From Chara braunii (taxonomy: Eukaryota > Streptophyta > Charophyceae > Charales > Characeae), in assembly GCA_003427395.1 (NCBI GenBank), contig BFEA01000007.1, forward strand, positions 330,556-364,293: a stretch of DNA of 33,738 nucleotides, in the 5' to 3' direction. The notes beneath the pieces are model-generated. The model saw nothing but the letters and a program-made list of their open reading frames with translations, searched no databases and was not told the DNA's origin. Made by a program: the position numbers and the translations under genes. Positions within the stretch are counted from its first letter, which is position 1. The number at the start of each line of letters is the position of its first letter. Positions 21,454 to 31,134 of this stretch are shown here, piece after piece.

Positions 21454-21460
21454 GCAAACG
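21361..21460. repeat. GC-rich segment followed by (CT)n(CA)n
   Basis: GCCGCCCACTCCCGCTCCGG and CCCGCCCGCCCGCC blocks, then (CT)n and (CA)n leading into the large hairpin. Confidence 0.7.
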
Positions 21461-21467
21461 AAAAAAC

Positions 21468-21622
21468 AAAAAGTGGCAGTGTATATTTTTCCATTTTCTC
21501 GGTCAAGATTCATTCCGATTTTGCTCAGCCTATTGATAGACTTAGCCACTCTTTCTCCATTGGCTGAGCAAAATCGGAATGAATCTTGGCCGAGAAAATG
21601 GAAATATACACTGCCACTTTTT
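21468..21622. repeat. large near-perfect hairpin, about 60-bp arms, 31-nt loop
   Basis: The left arm 21468-21530 and right arm 21562-21622 pair along their whole length. Of the 40 innermost positions 39 pair, the exception being a T opposite G, which is a wobble in RNA; the outer part has a 2-nt bulge. The ends are AAAAGTGGCAGTGTATATTT and its complement followed by a T-run. Beyond the arms the left flank is (CA)n plus A-rich and the right flank is T-run plus (GT)n, so the symmetry continues. Confidence 0.9.
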
Positions 21623-21648
21623 TTTTTTTTTCCGTGTGTGTGTGTGTG

Positions 21649-21686
21649 CTGTCTCTTATACACATCTAGATGTGTATAAGAGACAG
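21649..21686. other. Nextera mate-pair junction adapter (laboratory sequence)
   Basis: CTGTCTCTTATACACATCT at 21649-21667 is followed immediately by its reverse complement at 21668-21686. This exact 38-bp palindrome is two Tn5 mosaic ends joined tail to tail, the circularisation adapter of Nextera mate-pair libraries. It is not genomic, and it means that the sequences to its left and right come from a mate-pair fragment and need not be neighbours. Confidence 0.98.
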
Positions 21687-22242
21687 CTCATACGCTACTC
21701 GTATACTAGGGACCCCGTACGAGGTTTTTTTTTTTTTTTTTCAATTCAGTGTTGTTTTTATTTTTTTTCTCAAATTCTAATAAGGATCTGAAGATGATGC
21801 TCAACCAAATGTTGCTTGTTTTGTGCTGTTGCATCACTTTTTTTTTTTCGATTTTTTTGATGACTTTTTTTTTTTTTGCTTTTTCGTACGGGGGCGTACA
21901 AGACGTACAAGTTCCCATACAAGTTCCCGTACAGATCCCATACAGAAATTACCTATACGTTTCGTACGGAAAACCCCCGTACGTATATTCTATGCAACAT
22001 AGAGTTCAACGATCAAAACAAAACAAAAAATGAATCACATAGAACATGTATTTGCTTCTTGAGTCACCATAGTCAGCATCTTCCCAAAAGAATTCGACAA
22101 TGCAGATCCTAGGATTGGTTTCACCCGCTTGCATGAACTCATCAGGTTGGTGCGCTGCTACGAGTATTGAAATCGAAAAAAAATAAATTTATTGCCTTGT
22201 CTCTTATGCTTATAACCCTTACTCATGCCTAGGTCGTTGCTA
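21687..22242. other. T-runs and a GTAC-rich segment; no gene
   Basis: Homopolymer T-runs lie at 21725-21742, 21838-21850 and 21865-21880. 21886-21985 is built from CGTACGGGGG, GTACAAGTTCCC and CCCCCGTACG blocks in both orientations, with another CCCCGTACGAGG at 21713-21724. Some inverted-end symmetry is suggested but not clear enough to delimit an element. Confidence 0.5.
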
Positions 22243-23111
22243 CAACAGAAAATTTTTCCAGAATTAAATAATCATTCTATCTACGTAGCACCGTGTTCGT
22301 GTTCGGAGGCGAACGCGAATATGTCCGCCCGAACGCGAACAAGCATAAAAAATCCTCCGATCGCGAAAAAAAAAAGAAACAATACTAAAAAAAATTTGAA
22401 ATATATATATATTATGTAAAATAGAAATACAAGCAACTTTTGCCATGAATTCGTGTTCAAATTCATAGTCAATCATGAAAATTAAAATCTGATTTTTTTT
22501 TTTTTTTTAACAGAATTTTTTTTTGTTCGTCTGAACGTGTTCGTGAGCTGTTTGCGCGAATGTGCGAACACGTTCGCGCAAACGTGAAGGTGGGCAAATA
22601 CGTTCGCCGTGCTACGCAACATTCTATAGTAAAATTACACCCTAAATTTTAAATTTTTATTCTATTTTTAAAAATATCATTCAAATTTTTAAAATTTTTC
22701 GTCTTACTTGAAAACTTCCCTTCCAAGAATGGGGCATCCCTTCTTATTTGAACTGCGTGCTAAAGATGGAATGAAAGTCTGGATGAGTTCATGAAATATT
22801 TTAATTGGACTGTCATTCTAAGTAACGATTTTTAGTGATAAATAGGTTAATCCAATTTAAATTAAAAAATATTTGTTGAAGTAGAATGAAAGTTTAATTA
22901 AAACATTTCATAAACTCGTCAGAACTTTCATTCCATCTTGAACAAATAGATGTAGTTGGAAGGAAAAACTCATATTTAAACGAGAACTTATCAAATAAAA
23001 CTGAAAATTTTAGAATTTGACAAACATTGGAATAATAATTTATAAATAAGAATACATTTTTTTTATGTAATGGTTTTTCAACTTTCATTCTCGTGTCAAA
23101 TGTTTTTATTG
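22243..23111 (-). mobile_element. foldback element B, copy 4, split by a nested insertion
   Basis: It starts CAACAGAAAATTTTTCCAG at 22243 and ends in a degraded TGTTTTTATTG at 23111, flanked by TA on both sides. Removing the nested element and one target duplication (347 bp) leaves 522 bp, exactly the length of copies 1 and 2. Same orientation as copy 2. The 64-codon minus frame 22894-23088 corresponds to the frame in copy 1, but the pair is not convincing as coding. Confidence 0.85.
22273..22627 (+). mobile_element. GTAGCA-type MITE, copy 2, nested inside foldback copy 4
   Basis: The element is 22281-22619 (339 bp) between CATTCTAT at 22273-22280 and 22620-22627. It starts CTACGTAGCACCGTGTTCG and ends CGCCGTGCTACGCAA. 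The empty site is visible in foldback copy 2 at about 15776-15796 (AATCATTCTAGAGTAAAATT). Sequence blocks match copy 1 throughout (GTTCGGAGGCGAAC, CGTTCGTGAGCTGTTTGCGC). Confidence 0.92.
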
Positions 23112-23684
23112 TACCTGCATGATACCCAACCTTGTGTTACCCTCAGACTCCCCAAAAAACTCCAAATATGTGAAAATAAAATATAATATTTCGTCACGAG
23201 CTTACACTTTGCCTACGGTAATAAAGGGCGCAAAACTGCAATCTGTTTTTGACGATAAACGACTAAAATCCCAACTGTAGTTGCTCAATCGGATTTCCCC
23301 CGTCTGTCACGTGCTGTGGGGGAAATCGGTAGCAACGAATCAGTACACAACCAATATTTAGAAAAAGGAAAGAAAAACAACGAAGTATATAAAATGAAAA
23401 AGATAGACACGACAAAAATCGCCCGAGTATTATTCTGCCTCGATTATCTATGGAGGTCCAACTTACATTTGTCTCCAAATCCGTCCGGTCCTCCTGACGC
23501 GCAGAATGACTGCCTGTGTCTAACCGCGCTGCGGTCTAGTGATGTTTCCCTCGATTATTAATTGTTTGTCTGTTAAGTTGGTTAAGAGCCGTGATGTCTG
23601 CCTGTATACTTGGTGCATAGTGACATATAATGTCTTTAGTATGGCTTCTCCTGTATCCTTGGCCAAGGCCAAGAGAGAGATTTC
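23112..23684. other. no recognisable feature
   Basis: Ordinary-composition DNA between the foldback element and long repeat copy 2. Short frames at 23316-23561 and 23536-23754 have no recognised domain. Confidence 0.5.
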
Positions 23685-24295
23685 GTCGGAATGCCTTGCG
23701 CATCACCGTATAGTTGTGAGACAAGGGGAGCCAAACCCATTTTCTACCTTATAATGGAATGATCGTTTTTGTTAAGAAAGAAATGGGTTTCACAACTTAG
23801 CACTCCAAGGACCCTCAATTTCAGGAGGTGTTAGACACACTACTCAACAACAAACAAACCATATGTGTTTCTTTTACGCATGGATCATGAATACAAGAAT
23901 CACACTTTAAAGGTTGTTGTGTCATCAAAGACTAGAAACTCTTGAAAATAGAGCTCTTGTAAATGCTCGACGACTCTTGAAACCTTTCATATTTCTAGAA
24001 AGTTGTTGCGAGGCCATACGTTCATAATCCTAAGGGTTACGGTATAGTGGGTTTGAACATTTGTGTCAAGGTGGCACATTCTTTGCAGTAATTGACCAAC
24101 AGCTAAAAGGGTTATTTAGGGGTTGAATTTATCAAGGGAATGATCCTTTGTGTTTTTTTTTTTTTTTTTCCCACAACTACCGCTCGTAGAAAAATTGCCT
24201 TCGTAAATTTGAAGGACCGGTCATCAATTTCACCTGGACCCAAAACGCAAGTTTTGAATAGATGGTCCATTTCTAAAGAGTACCAGGACCTAAGG

Positions 24296-24399
24296 TTATC
24301 GTATAATGAGTTCCTGCATCCGTGTTTGCAATAAAAAAACTCTTTTGTTATCGTATAATGAGTTCCTGCATCCGTGTTTGCAATAAAAAAACTCTTTTT
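24296..24399 (+). repeat. perfect 50-bp tandem duplication, period 52
   Basis: TTATCGTATAATGAGTTCCT through AATAAAAAAACTCTTTT occurs at 24296 and 24348 without mismatch. It is much younger than its surroundings, or is an assembly stutter. Confidence 0.9.
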
Positions 24400-24717
24400 T
24401 TTTTTTGTTTCTCTCTCTCTGTCTCTGTCTGTCTTTCCCTCTCTCCATCTTAAATAAAAAAACAAAGAACATAGGACCTTAAGGTTGCATTCCCCACGCC
24501 CTTGCGGTAGACATGTTTCTGGTTTTCTTTATATATATATATATATCGACGGTTATTTGATAAGGTTTTTAATGATTTTATAGCTAAATTATTTTTACGT
24601 TTTAAGTATGAAGTTTCTTTGAAAACTTTATAGGTGCTATCTCAATTTTGGGTCGCTATGGAATTTCCACCACATTTCAAAAATTAGCAAAGCAAACAAG
24701 TACACTTCAAAGTGGCA

Positions 24718-24719
<2 letters not shown>

Positions 24720-24802
<83 letters not shown>
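24720..24802. repeat. (GA)n microsatellite
   Basis: About 40 uninterrupted GA units. Confidence 0.97.
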
Positions 24803-24805
<3 letters not shown>

Positions 24806-24999
24806 TCCCCTTCCATTGCAGCCTCTGGTCTATAGACACAGAGACAAAAATCCACTATACCACTACCGTAGGGGTCGTAAATTCCAAGCTTGGTCCAATG
24901 AGGCAAAACAATGGCGGGGCTAACCGCCAACTACTTTTTTTGCCCCTCCAAAACAATTGTTTTTTTTTCTCTTGTTTGGAAAAATCATTGCTTGATCTA

Positions 25000-25765
25000 T
25001 GTTCCCCAAGATTTGGGGCCCTGCGAACCAAATTGAAACAAGAAACATGCAAGGTGGTGAAAAAAGTAAAAGGGAGGGATTATTGATAACTCATATAAAA
25101 AAATAACATATGGAGGGGGAAGTGGAGGTTTAGTGGAAGGAATCAATCAGAAGACTGGGGAATTGACGGTTTACTAAAGACGCAAGCGCATTGTTGAGAA
25201 GACAAGTGAAGACAATCCCCTGATGAAACGTTTGCAAGGAGGATGGTGGTGAGGCCCATAAAATTGACTCACAAATTGCAACAAAGTGGGGGGAAGACAA
25301 CCTTGAGGAACCACCGTACTCCACGCAGTGTGATGATTAAAAAACAAAACACCAACAACAACGTGGGAAGCGGGAAAGTTGAGGTCTATGTCTAATACTA
25401 TATGTGAGCTGTGGGAGTTAACGATAGAAAACTTGAGCCATAATTGATAATTGAGCACAAAGAGTACGGAACGCAGGATGAAAGGGAGCACGATGCTGAA
25501 GAAACACAACAAGAATAAAACTTTGATGCAGTCGAAGACTTGATAGGAAAGGAGTACGGTGAGTTAGGGGAGAAAAAATTATGGGCTATATGCAAGAGGC
25601 TGACAGAACGACGAAGCATAAGTGATTCTGTCAATGACTTGAATACCCTACACTTCATAGTCCTGATCCTTATAGCGATAGATGAACATATTCCATGACT
25701 CACAACGTGTGCTGGAGCATGGGCTAGTCGGTATGAACAATACGAAAGTATCTACATTGATCAAA
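25000..25765. mobile_element. 766-bp segment absent from long-repeat copy 1
   Basis: In copy 1 (14365-14420) the sequence passes from ATTGATTGGGTTATC through a short tract straight to CATCAAGGTGCGCATAC. In copy 2 about 766 bp lie between ATTGCTTGATCTATG and CATCTAGGTGTGCATAC. No inverted ends, target duplication or coding domain was recognised; minus-strand frames of 101-112 codons are present but unassigned. Confidence 0.5.
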
Positions 25766-25889
25766 ACATCTAGGTGTGCATACATAATTACGTCCCTATA
25801 CTGTCGTGCTCAATATGTCGAGACACAAGTCAATGACATGAGCATGTTTCCATTTATGATATAAGAGTGAAACAGAAGCACCTTTACAT

Positions 25890-26235
25890 GTGAGGCTCGC
25901 AAGAGTCAAGAGCTACGGCAGAGCCTAAGTGGTAAGGTCAAAAAGTCAGCGGATATTGACCGTATGGGAGTTGATTACCCATCTATTGATATTGATTCGG
26001 GGGGAGGTGACTAGACAACAACTTACAACGTTGAAGCCTACAGGTGATTGCGACAAGATCCAAATCCAAGTGGTTTGTTTAAGGACTCGTAGTATTTGCC
26101 TAGCCCGAAAGAGACCTAGTAATAAGCACTAGCAATATCATCACTAACCGGGAAGGCGTCTATGCATCTGCACAACGCAGACTTCATTCTACAATATAGA
26201 GACAACTCTCGCCTTCGGGGAATTCAATATTGGAT
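25890..26235 (+). mobile_element. insertion of about 345 bp in copy 2, possible tRNA-derived SINE
   Basis: Absent between ACACCTTTATAGG and AACATAGAATC in copy 1 (about 14548-14580). It contains GCCTAAGTGGTAAGGTC, loosely like a tRNA A box, and about 70 bp later TTGATTCGGGGGG, loosely like a B box. The match is weak; SINE identity is a guess. Confidence 0.3.
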
Positions 26236-27379
26236 CTTTGGACTCGACATAGAATCCTATGTGTTGATACCAGTGGATGTGTGCAGTGAGAAAAAGTTAC
26301 CAAAATTAGAGTTGATGTACATAAGACATTGATCCTTGTTTCTAAATACTAGCAGGAAACCACCGGATGCAAAGAAGAAAAGGTCAAGGACTAAATAACC
26401 AATGGAGAAGGATGAGAGAGGACGCAAGCTTGATGGAGTGTCGAGGGAGTGAAACTCTAAAGGTATTACTCCAATTATGAGCTTTTGACTAAGTTAGAAG
26501 AAAATATAAACTTGAAAGTCGATTCCAACTGCACGCAAGAGGAGGTAATTGCTGGTATGCAGGTTGGAAAATATTGAAGAGTTCGAAACTCCACACTGAA
26601 AATCGATAAGAGACATGCGATTATTAGCGTGTAAGAACTAGTTTGAAAAAAGTGGAGCGTTTTGGGTCGAAATGGAAAAAAAAAAAATCTCGGTACTCCA
26701 GAATACGAGACATGTATCCAAAAAGAGTGGTGACGTGAAATTCAGATTGCAGGATTTAGACCCTCTAATCCGGACCTCAAACAACGTTCCAAAGTTAGCT
26801 CATAAGGTCAGGGCGGGATTGCTTGGACAATTAATCAAAATATGCTTTTCAACAATGAGCAAAGTACACCGTTTCTAGGGTATCGGTATTGGATGAGGAA
26901 GCGATGAGATGCATGACGACAAACAATAATGAGTCGGAGAAATATATTAAGTTACAGGAAGTTTTTTGAAGGTAAGAGCGAGCCTTGAGGGATTGCTACT
27001 GATGCCCCTTTATAGGAATCCAAGCAAGATGTTGATGCTATGTCCAAAACTATATTAGAGTTTGCTATTATTAATGGAGAAAAGATTGGAAGCTATGATG
27101 CAGATGTTTGTCGGCAACCAAGGAATGTAGTGAAAAGAAGGGATGAAAAGATGATGAAAGCAAGGATAGGAGATGGTCTGAAGAGAGAAGGTATCTAAAG
27201 GTTCGCACGACTCGTGCTATGGGATAACAAGGGGAAACATAAGGCGAGGCACACGTGATTCCAAAGCACAAGGAAGGACGAGAGTTGCTTCAGGCAAAGC
27301 ACAAGGACCAAAGTCGCTTCAGGCAAATATATTCCACCTATTTTGAACCGACAGTATGGCATGATGAAGCACTGTGAAG

Positions 27380-28105
27380 GCTGGAACCATACTTGCAAGC
27401 GCACGTCGTACGGGCAGTTCCCTATGTGCGGTGCATGCACCCAACCGATCCCGTGCAGCACACGACGTGTGCGGGGAACGACCCGTCACCTCCCTCAAAA
27501 AAAAAAAGGCTGGGTTCGAAATGGTGCGTTTGAGGTCCCCCGCCAAAGTTACAAGTGAGATTAATTTTTTTTTACAGGAGTACAGCCTCACCTTGCTCCT
27601 CCTCCCTTTCCTCATCCTCCATGTCTCCTCCTCCCTTCTCCTTTTCATCTCCTCCGATTCGTCCTCCTCCTCCTGCTCTTCCTCATCCTCCTTGTCTCCT
27701 CCTCCTCGTACTTCCTCATCTTCCATGCCTCCTCCTCTCCTTCCCTTCCTCGTGTCCTCACTGTCCATGTTTCCTCCTCCCGCTCGTCCTCCTCCTCCTG
27801 CCCTTCCTCTTTTCCCTCCGTCCATCTCTTCTCCTCCCCCCATCTTGACGATGACTCCTAGTTGTCCTCGCTATCCTCCCGTCCTTCTCGTCCACATCTT
27901 CCTCCTCCTCTCCATATCCCCCCTCTCCTCGCCATATCCCCATCTTCCTGAATACACCCCACCATTCCCCCTCCCAGAAAAAAGATAAATAATAATAATA
28001 AAAATAAAAGACCTGCACGATTCGGCACAGGCACCCCCCACACAGAACTCCGCATGGAACTCCGCACGAATGTGCGGCTCGTGCGGTTCCAAGTATGGCT
28101 GGAAC
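27380..28105. mobile_element. 710-bp element E with CATACTTG ends and 8-bp target duplication
   Basis: The element is 27388-28097 between GCTGGAAC at 27380-27387 and 28098-28105. Its ends are CATACTTGCAAGCGCACG and the complement of CATACTTGGAACCGCACG, agreeing at 16 of 18 positions. Subterminal regions are rich in GCACG/CGTGC. The centre (27570-27970) is a long CCT/CTT pyrimidine tract, which accounts for the 204-codon plus frame. Copy 1 of the long repeat lacks it (about 16965-16990). The flanks also show an older duplication of about 37 bp. Non-autonomous; hAT-type by duplication length. Confidence 0.85.
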
Positions 28106-28914
28106 CGATAGTCATGACATGAAGAAGCACTGCTAAATCATTTGCTGTTTTCATTATTAGCACCTGAGGGTTGACACTTCAATTCGAAGCCAGTGGGGTC
28201 TTACCAAGAAGTTGAAGTCTATCAATAAGAAGATAGTGCATATATGCGACGGCGAATCAAAACTATCCTCGATGTAATATGATCGGAGTACAGGCTCTGA
28301 GCCTCCGCATGTGGGTCATCTAAAAATCAAAGAACGAAACAACAATTTGGGAGATGAGCGGCCAGAGTAAAAGAATGGGCAGACTTTCCAATCATGTGGC
28401 AGTAAGACACAAAAAAGTGCAGCGATTGCAAGCTACCTTCACGAATTCGACAATCAGACCAGAACTCGACGAGAGCCACTGATGAAGGTCCCAGCGTTCA
28501 CGCGAGAAGGACCGAGTAATGAACAGTTTTCTCTAAATGATATGGGTTGTAGTAATGGGGGCTGATGAATGTAAGTAGGATAATTGACAATTATTCCCCC
28601 AATTGTCTTGTCTTGGAAGTGTGTGGAGTGACAGGGCAACCATGAAATTCAATGTGCTTTGGAGGGCCAGGGTAGAAATGGAAGTCAATCTATCATATAG
28701 ATGAACTGCCTTACAAATTTATTTTGAGTTGTGTGTTTGAGTTAGAATTGCTTTCTATAGTACGATGCGTTCATAGCATTTAGCTTGATACTTTAATGCG
28801 TAAGGAACTATCAGAATGAGAGGAGGACGGGGCCCGGGCGTGACCCCACATATGAAGTCAACTTTGAGAAGGAATAATCAAGGTCTACGAAAGGCCACGT
28901 ATCAAACTTGGAAA

Positions 28915-29108
28915 TTCAAGCTTTTTTATGATAATGAAAATAAAGAAAAAAAATAAATAAAGACATCCATCAATATTTATGCAGATTCTCTATATTCTCA
29001 ATATATAATCTGCTAATTAGTAATCTAATAATACAATATATGAGATAGAACACTATGAATATACTAAAACATAATTCTCTTGTATATCATATTATCCGAC
29101 GGAACAAC
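28915..29108. mobile_element. AT-rich insertion of about 190 bp in copy 2
   Basis: Copy 1 passes from ATCGAACTTGGGACCGCAG to GGGACTAGAGAGTTTCG within about 25 bp, whereas copy 2 has about 190 bp of very AT-rich sequence there. Ends are unclear. Confidence 0.5.
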
Positions 29109-30157
29109 AAAAGGGACTAGAGAGTTTCGGTCCCAGCATCTGGAACAAACAGCAGCACAACGAGAAGTGAGACTGTTGTGGGAGAGTCCAGTACAGCGCC
29201 GGTCCGCAATTTTCTACCATACTAGTTGGAATACGACAAGTTTAGCAACTTGAATGTGTGAGTATTATATTAGTGATGATTATGTGCTAAACGGTCCTCT
29301 CGATTCTGGTTCGACGTCTAAGGTTCACTGGCTTGTCCAAGGATGTGTAGTGGTCAACGACGGAGGTGAGAAGTGGAAAGCAAGAAAGTTATCGAGGGAG
29401 AAGAGAGGCGGAAAATCCCTCTGAGGGAGACCATGTAGTGGGCATGAAACCGATCTAGGTACCCATGACCCACTGCACTGCATGTAACTATTGTACACCT
29501 CGTACTGACTTCACTACACTGATTCAGTGACGCTTGTTCTAATGAGCTTGCGATTTGCATCCAATCAAGTTCCCCCATATTTATCATTTTTTCCCAACAA
29601 TTATTATAATTACAAAAGGTGACCAAAGTATGCGTGCTCAACATTTTGCAACAAGCTGCGCACCGCCCTTGGCCAAGCCTCTTGGCCACTGTCAGATCTT
29701 AGGGATCGAGCAGCGTAAAATTTCAAAACTTTGGGACCCTTTGCGAGTCTCCAGGCACAAGGTAGGACTGGTCCTACATTTTTCGAAGGTACCGTTGTGG
29801 CAACCATATTCTCAGCCCTAAGGGCTGCGACATAGTGGGTACTACGGGTGTTTGTGTCAAGGTGACACATGGCCAGCAGATAAAGGGGTTCTTCGGGGGT
29901 TGAAGGGGGTTAAATTTTTTGGGGGAATGGTGCTTCATGTTTTCACAGAGGACCCACAACTATCGCTTATAGAACTGTTTTTTCGCGTAAATTTGAAGAC
30001 CAGTCATCCTTTCACCTGGATCACAAAAACTACTTTTAAATGGGAGGACCACTTCTCGAAAGAGTGCACAATATTTTCGTGAATTGTACTCCTAGGCCCA
30101 AAAAAATCCGCGCCGCCGTTGCCGTGTGTGGAACGTGCTGGCCACAGGGTGTTGACT

Positions 30158-30249
30158 ACGGAGAGCATTGCTCCGGATATCCGTTAAAAATTAATATGGA
30201 ATGATACAGAGGAGATTAGAATGGCACCCGCCCAAGGATGGCACACATG
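30158..30249 (+). pseudogene. U6 snRNA-like sequence, tandem copy a
   Basis: ACGGAGAGCATTGCTCCG forms a 5' hairpin like that of U6. It is followed by TATCCGTTAAAAATTAATAT, then GGAATGATACAGAGGAGATT, AGAATGGCACCCG and CCCAAGGATGGCACACAT. Over the central 51 nt it agrees with universal U6 at about 43 positions. The ACAGAGA box is ACAGAGG and the AGC triad reads AGA, both expected to abolish function. The unit is repeated immediately downstream and lies at the end of long repeat L. Confidence 0.85.
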
Positions 30250-30259
30250 GGTGTTGACC

Positions 30260-30354
30260 ACGGAAAGCATTGCTCCGGATATCCGTTAAAATTAATATGG
30301 AATGATACAGAGGAGATTAGAATGGCCCACCCAAGGATGACACATATGAATTGG
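30260..30354 (+). pseudogene. U6 snRNA-like sequence, tandem copy b
   Basis: Second copy, offset about 102 bp: ACGGAAAGCATTGCTCCG, GGAATGATACAGAGGAGATT, AGAATGGCCCACCC, AAGGATGACACATATGAATT, then an A-rich tail. It keeps the GACACATATGAATT 3' part that copy a lacks. Same ACAGAGG and AGA changes, so the two arose from one already-altered U6. Confidence 0.85.
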
Positions 30355-30461
30355 AAAAAAACAAACTACAGTGAGCAGCTGTTGGCAGAGATCCACCGAC
30401 ACAAAGTTCGAAGAAGAGGATCGAGCTTGAAACGAGCTTTGCACATATGAGATAGATAGAT

Positions 30462-30466
<5 letters not shown>

Positions 30467-30506
<40 letters not shown>

Positions 30507-30834
30507 ATCTTCCCCCGAAGATAACACACCCTCATTATGCCTGTACAGTCCCAGAAAGATGGCTTTCTGCATTCGCTATCTGGGTGTGTTGTTTTCGGTG
30601 GAAGACGGTAGTGTGCCTACTACCATCTTCCCCCCGAACATGCATTCGCTATCTGGGTGTGTTGTTTTCGCTGGAAGACGGTAGTGCGAACACAACACAC
30701 CCTGATAAGGGACCGTTCCGCTCCAGTACACCCAGAGAGAGAGGGTGTGNGAGAGAGGGTGTGTTGTTTTCGCTGGAAGACGGTAGTGCGAACACAACAC
30801 ACCCTGATAAGGGACCGTTCCGCTCCAGTACACC

Positions 30835-30866
<32 letters not shown>

Positions 30867-31085
30867 ATCTTCCCCCGAAGATAACGCACCCTCATTATGC
30901 CTGTACAGTCCCAGAAAGATCGCTTTCTGCATTCGCTATCTGGGTGTGTTGTTTTCGGTGGAAGACGGTAGCGTGCCTACTACCATCTTCCCCCCGAACA
31001 CAACACACCCTGATAACAAGGGACCGTTCCGCTCCAGTACAGCCATAATGAAGGTGCGTTATGTTAGTGAGAAGACGATTGAATT

Positions 31086-31134
<49 letters not shown>

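Larger units (their letters stand above)
23685..30449 (+). repeat. long interspersed repeat L, copy 2 (about 6.8 kb)
   Basis: GTCGGAATGCCTTG to GCTTGAAACGAGCTTTGCAC, collinear with 12565-20991. It lacks the MITE, foldback and F insertions of copy 1 but has its own: 25.0-25.77 kb, 25.89-26.23 kb, 27.39-28.10 kb and 28.92-29.11 kb. Degenerate terminal direct segments lie at about 24029-24240 and 29812-30010. It ends in two tandem U6-like sequences. No open frame suggests a surviving protein. Confidence 0.85.

Noticed and set aside
27374-27988. 204-codon plus-strand Pro/Ser-rich frame
   Set aside because: It lies within element E and is produced by its CCT/CTT pyrimidine core.
30158-30354. Functional tandem U6 genes
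   Set aside because: The ACAGAGA box and AGC triad are altered, no upstream TATA or upstream sequence element is evident, and there is no T-run terminator after the U6-like 3' end.
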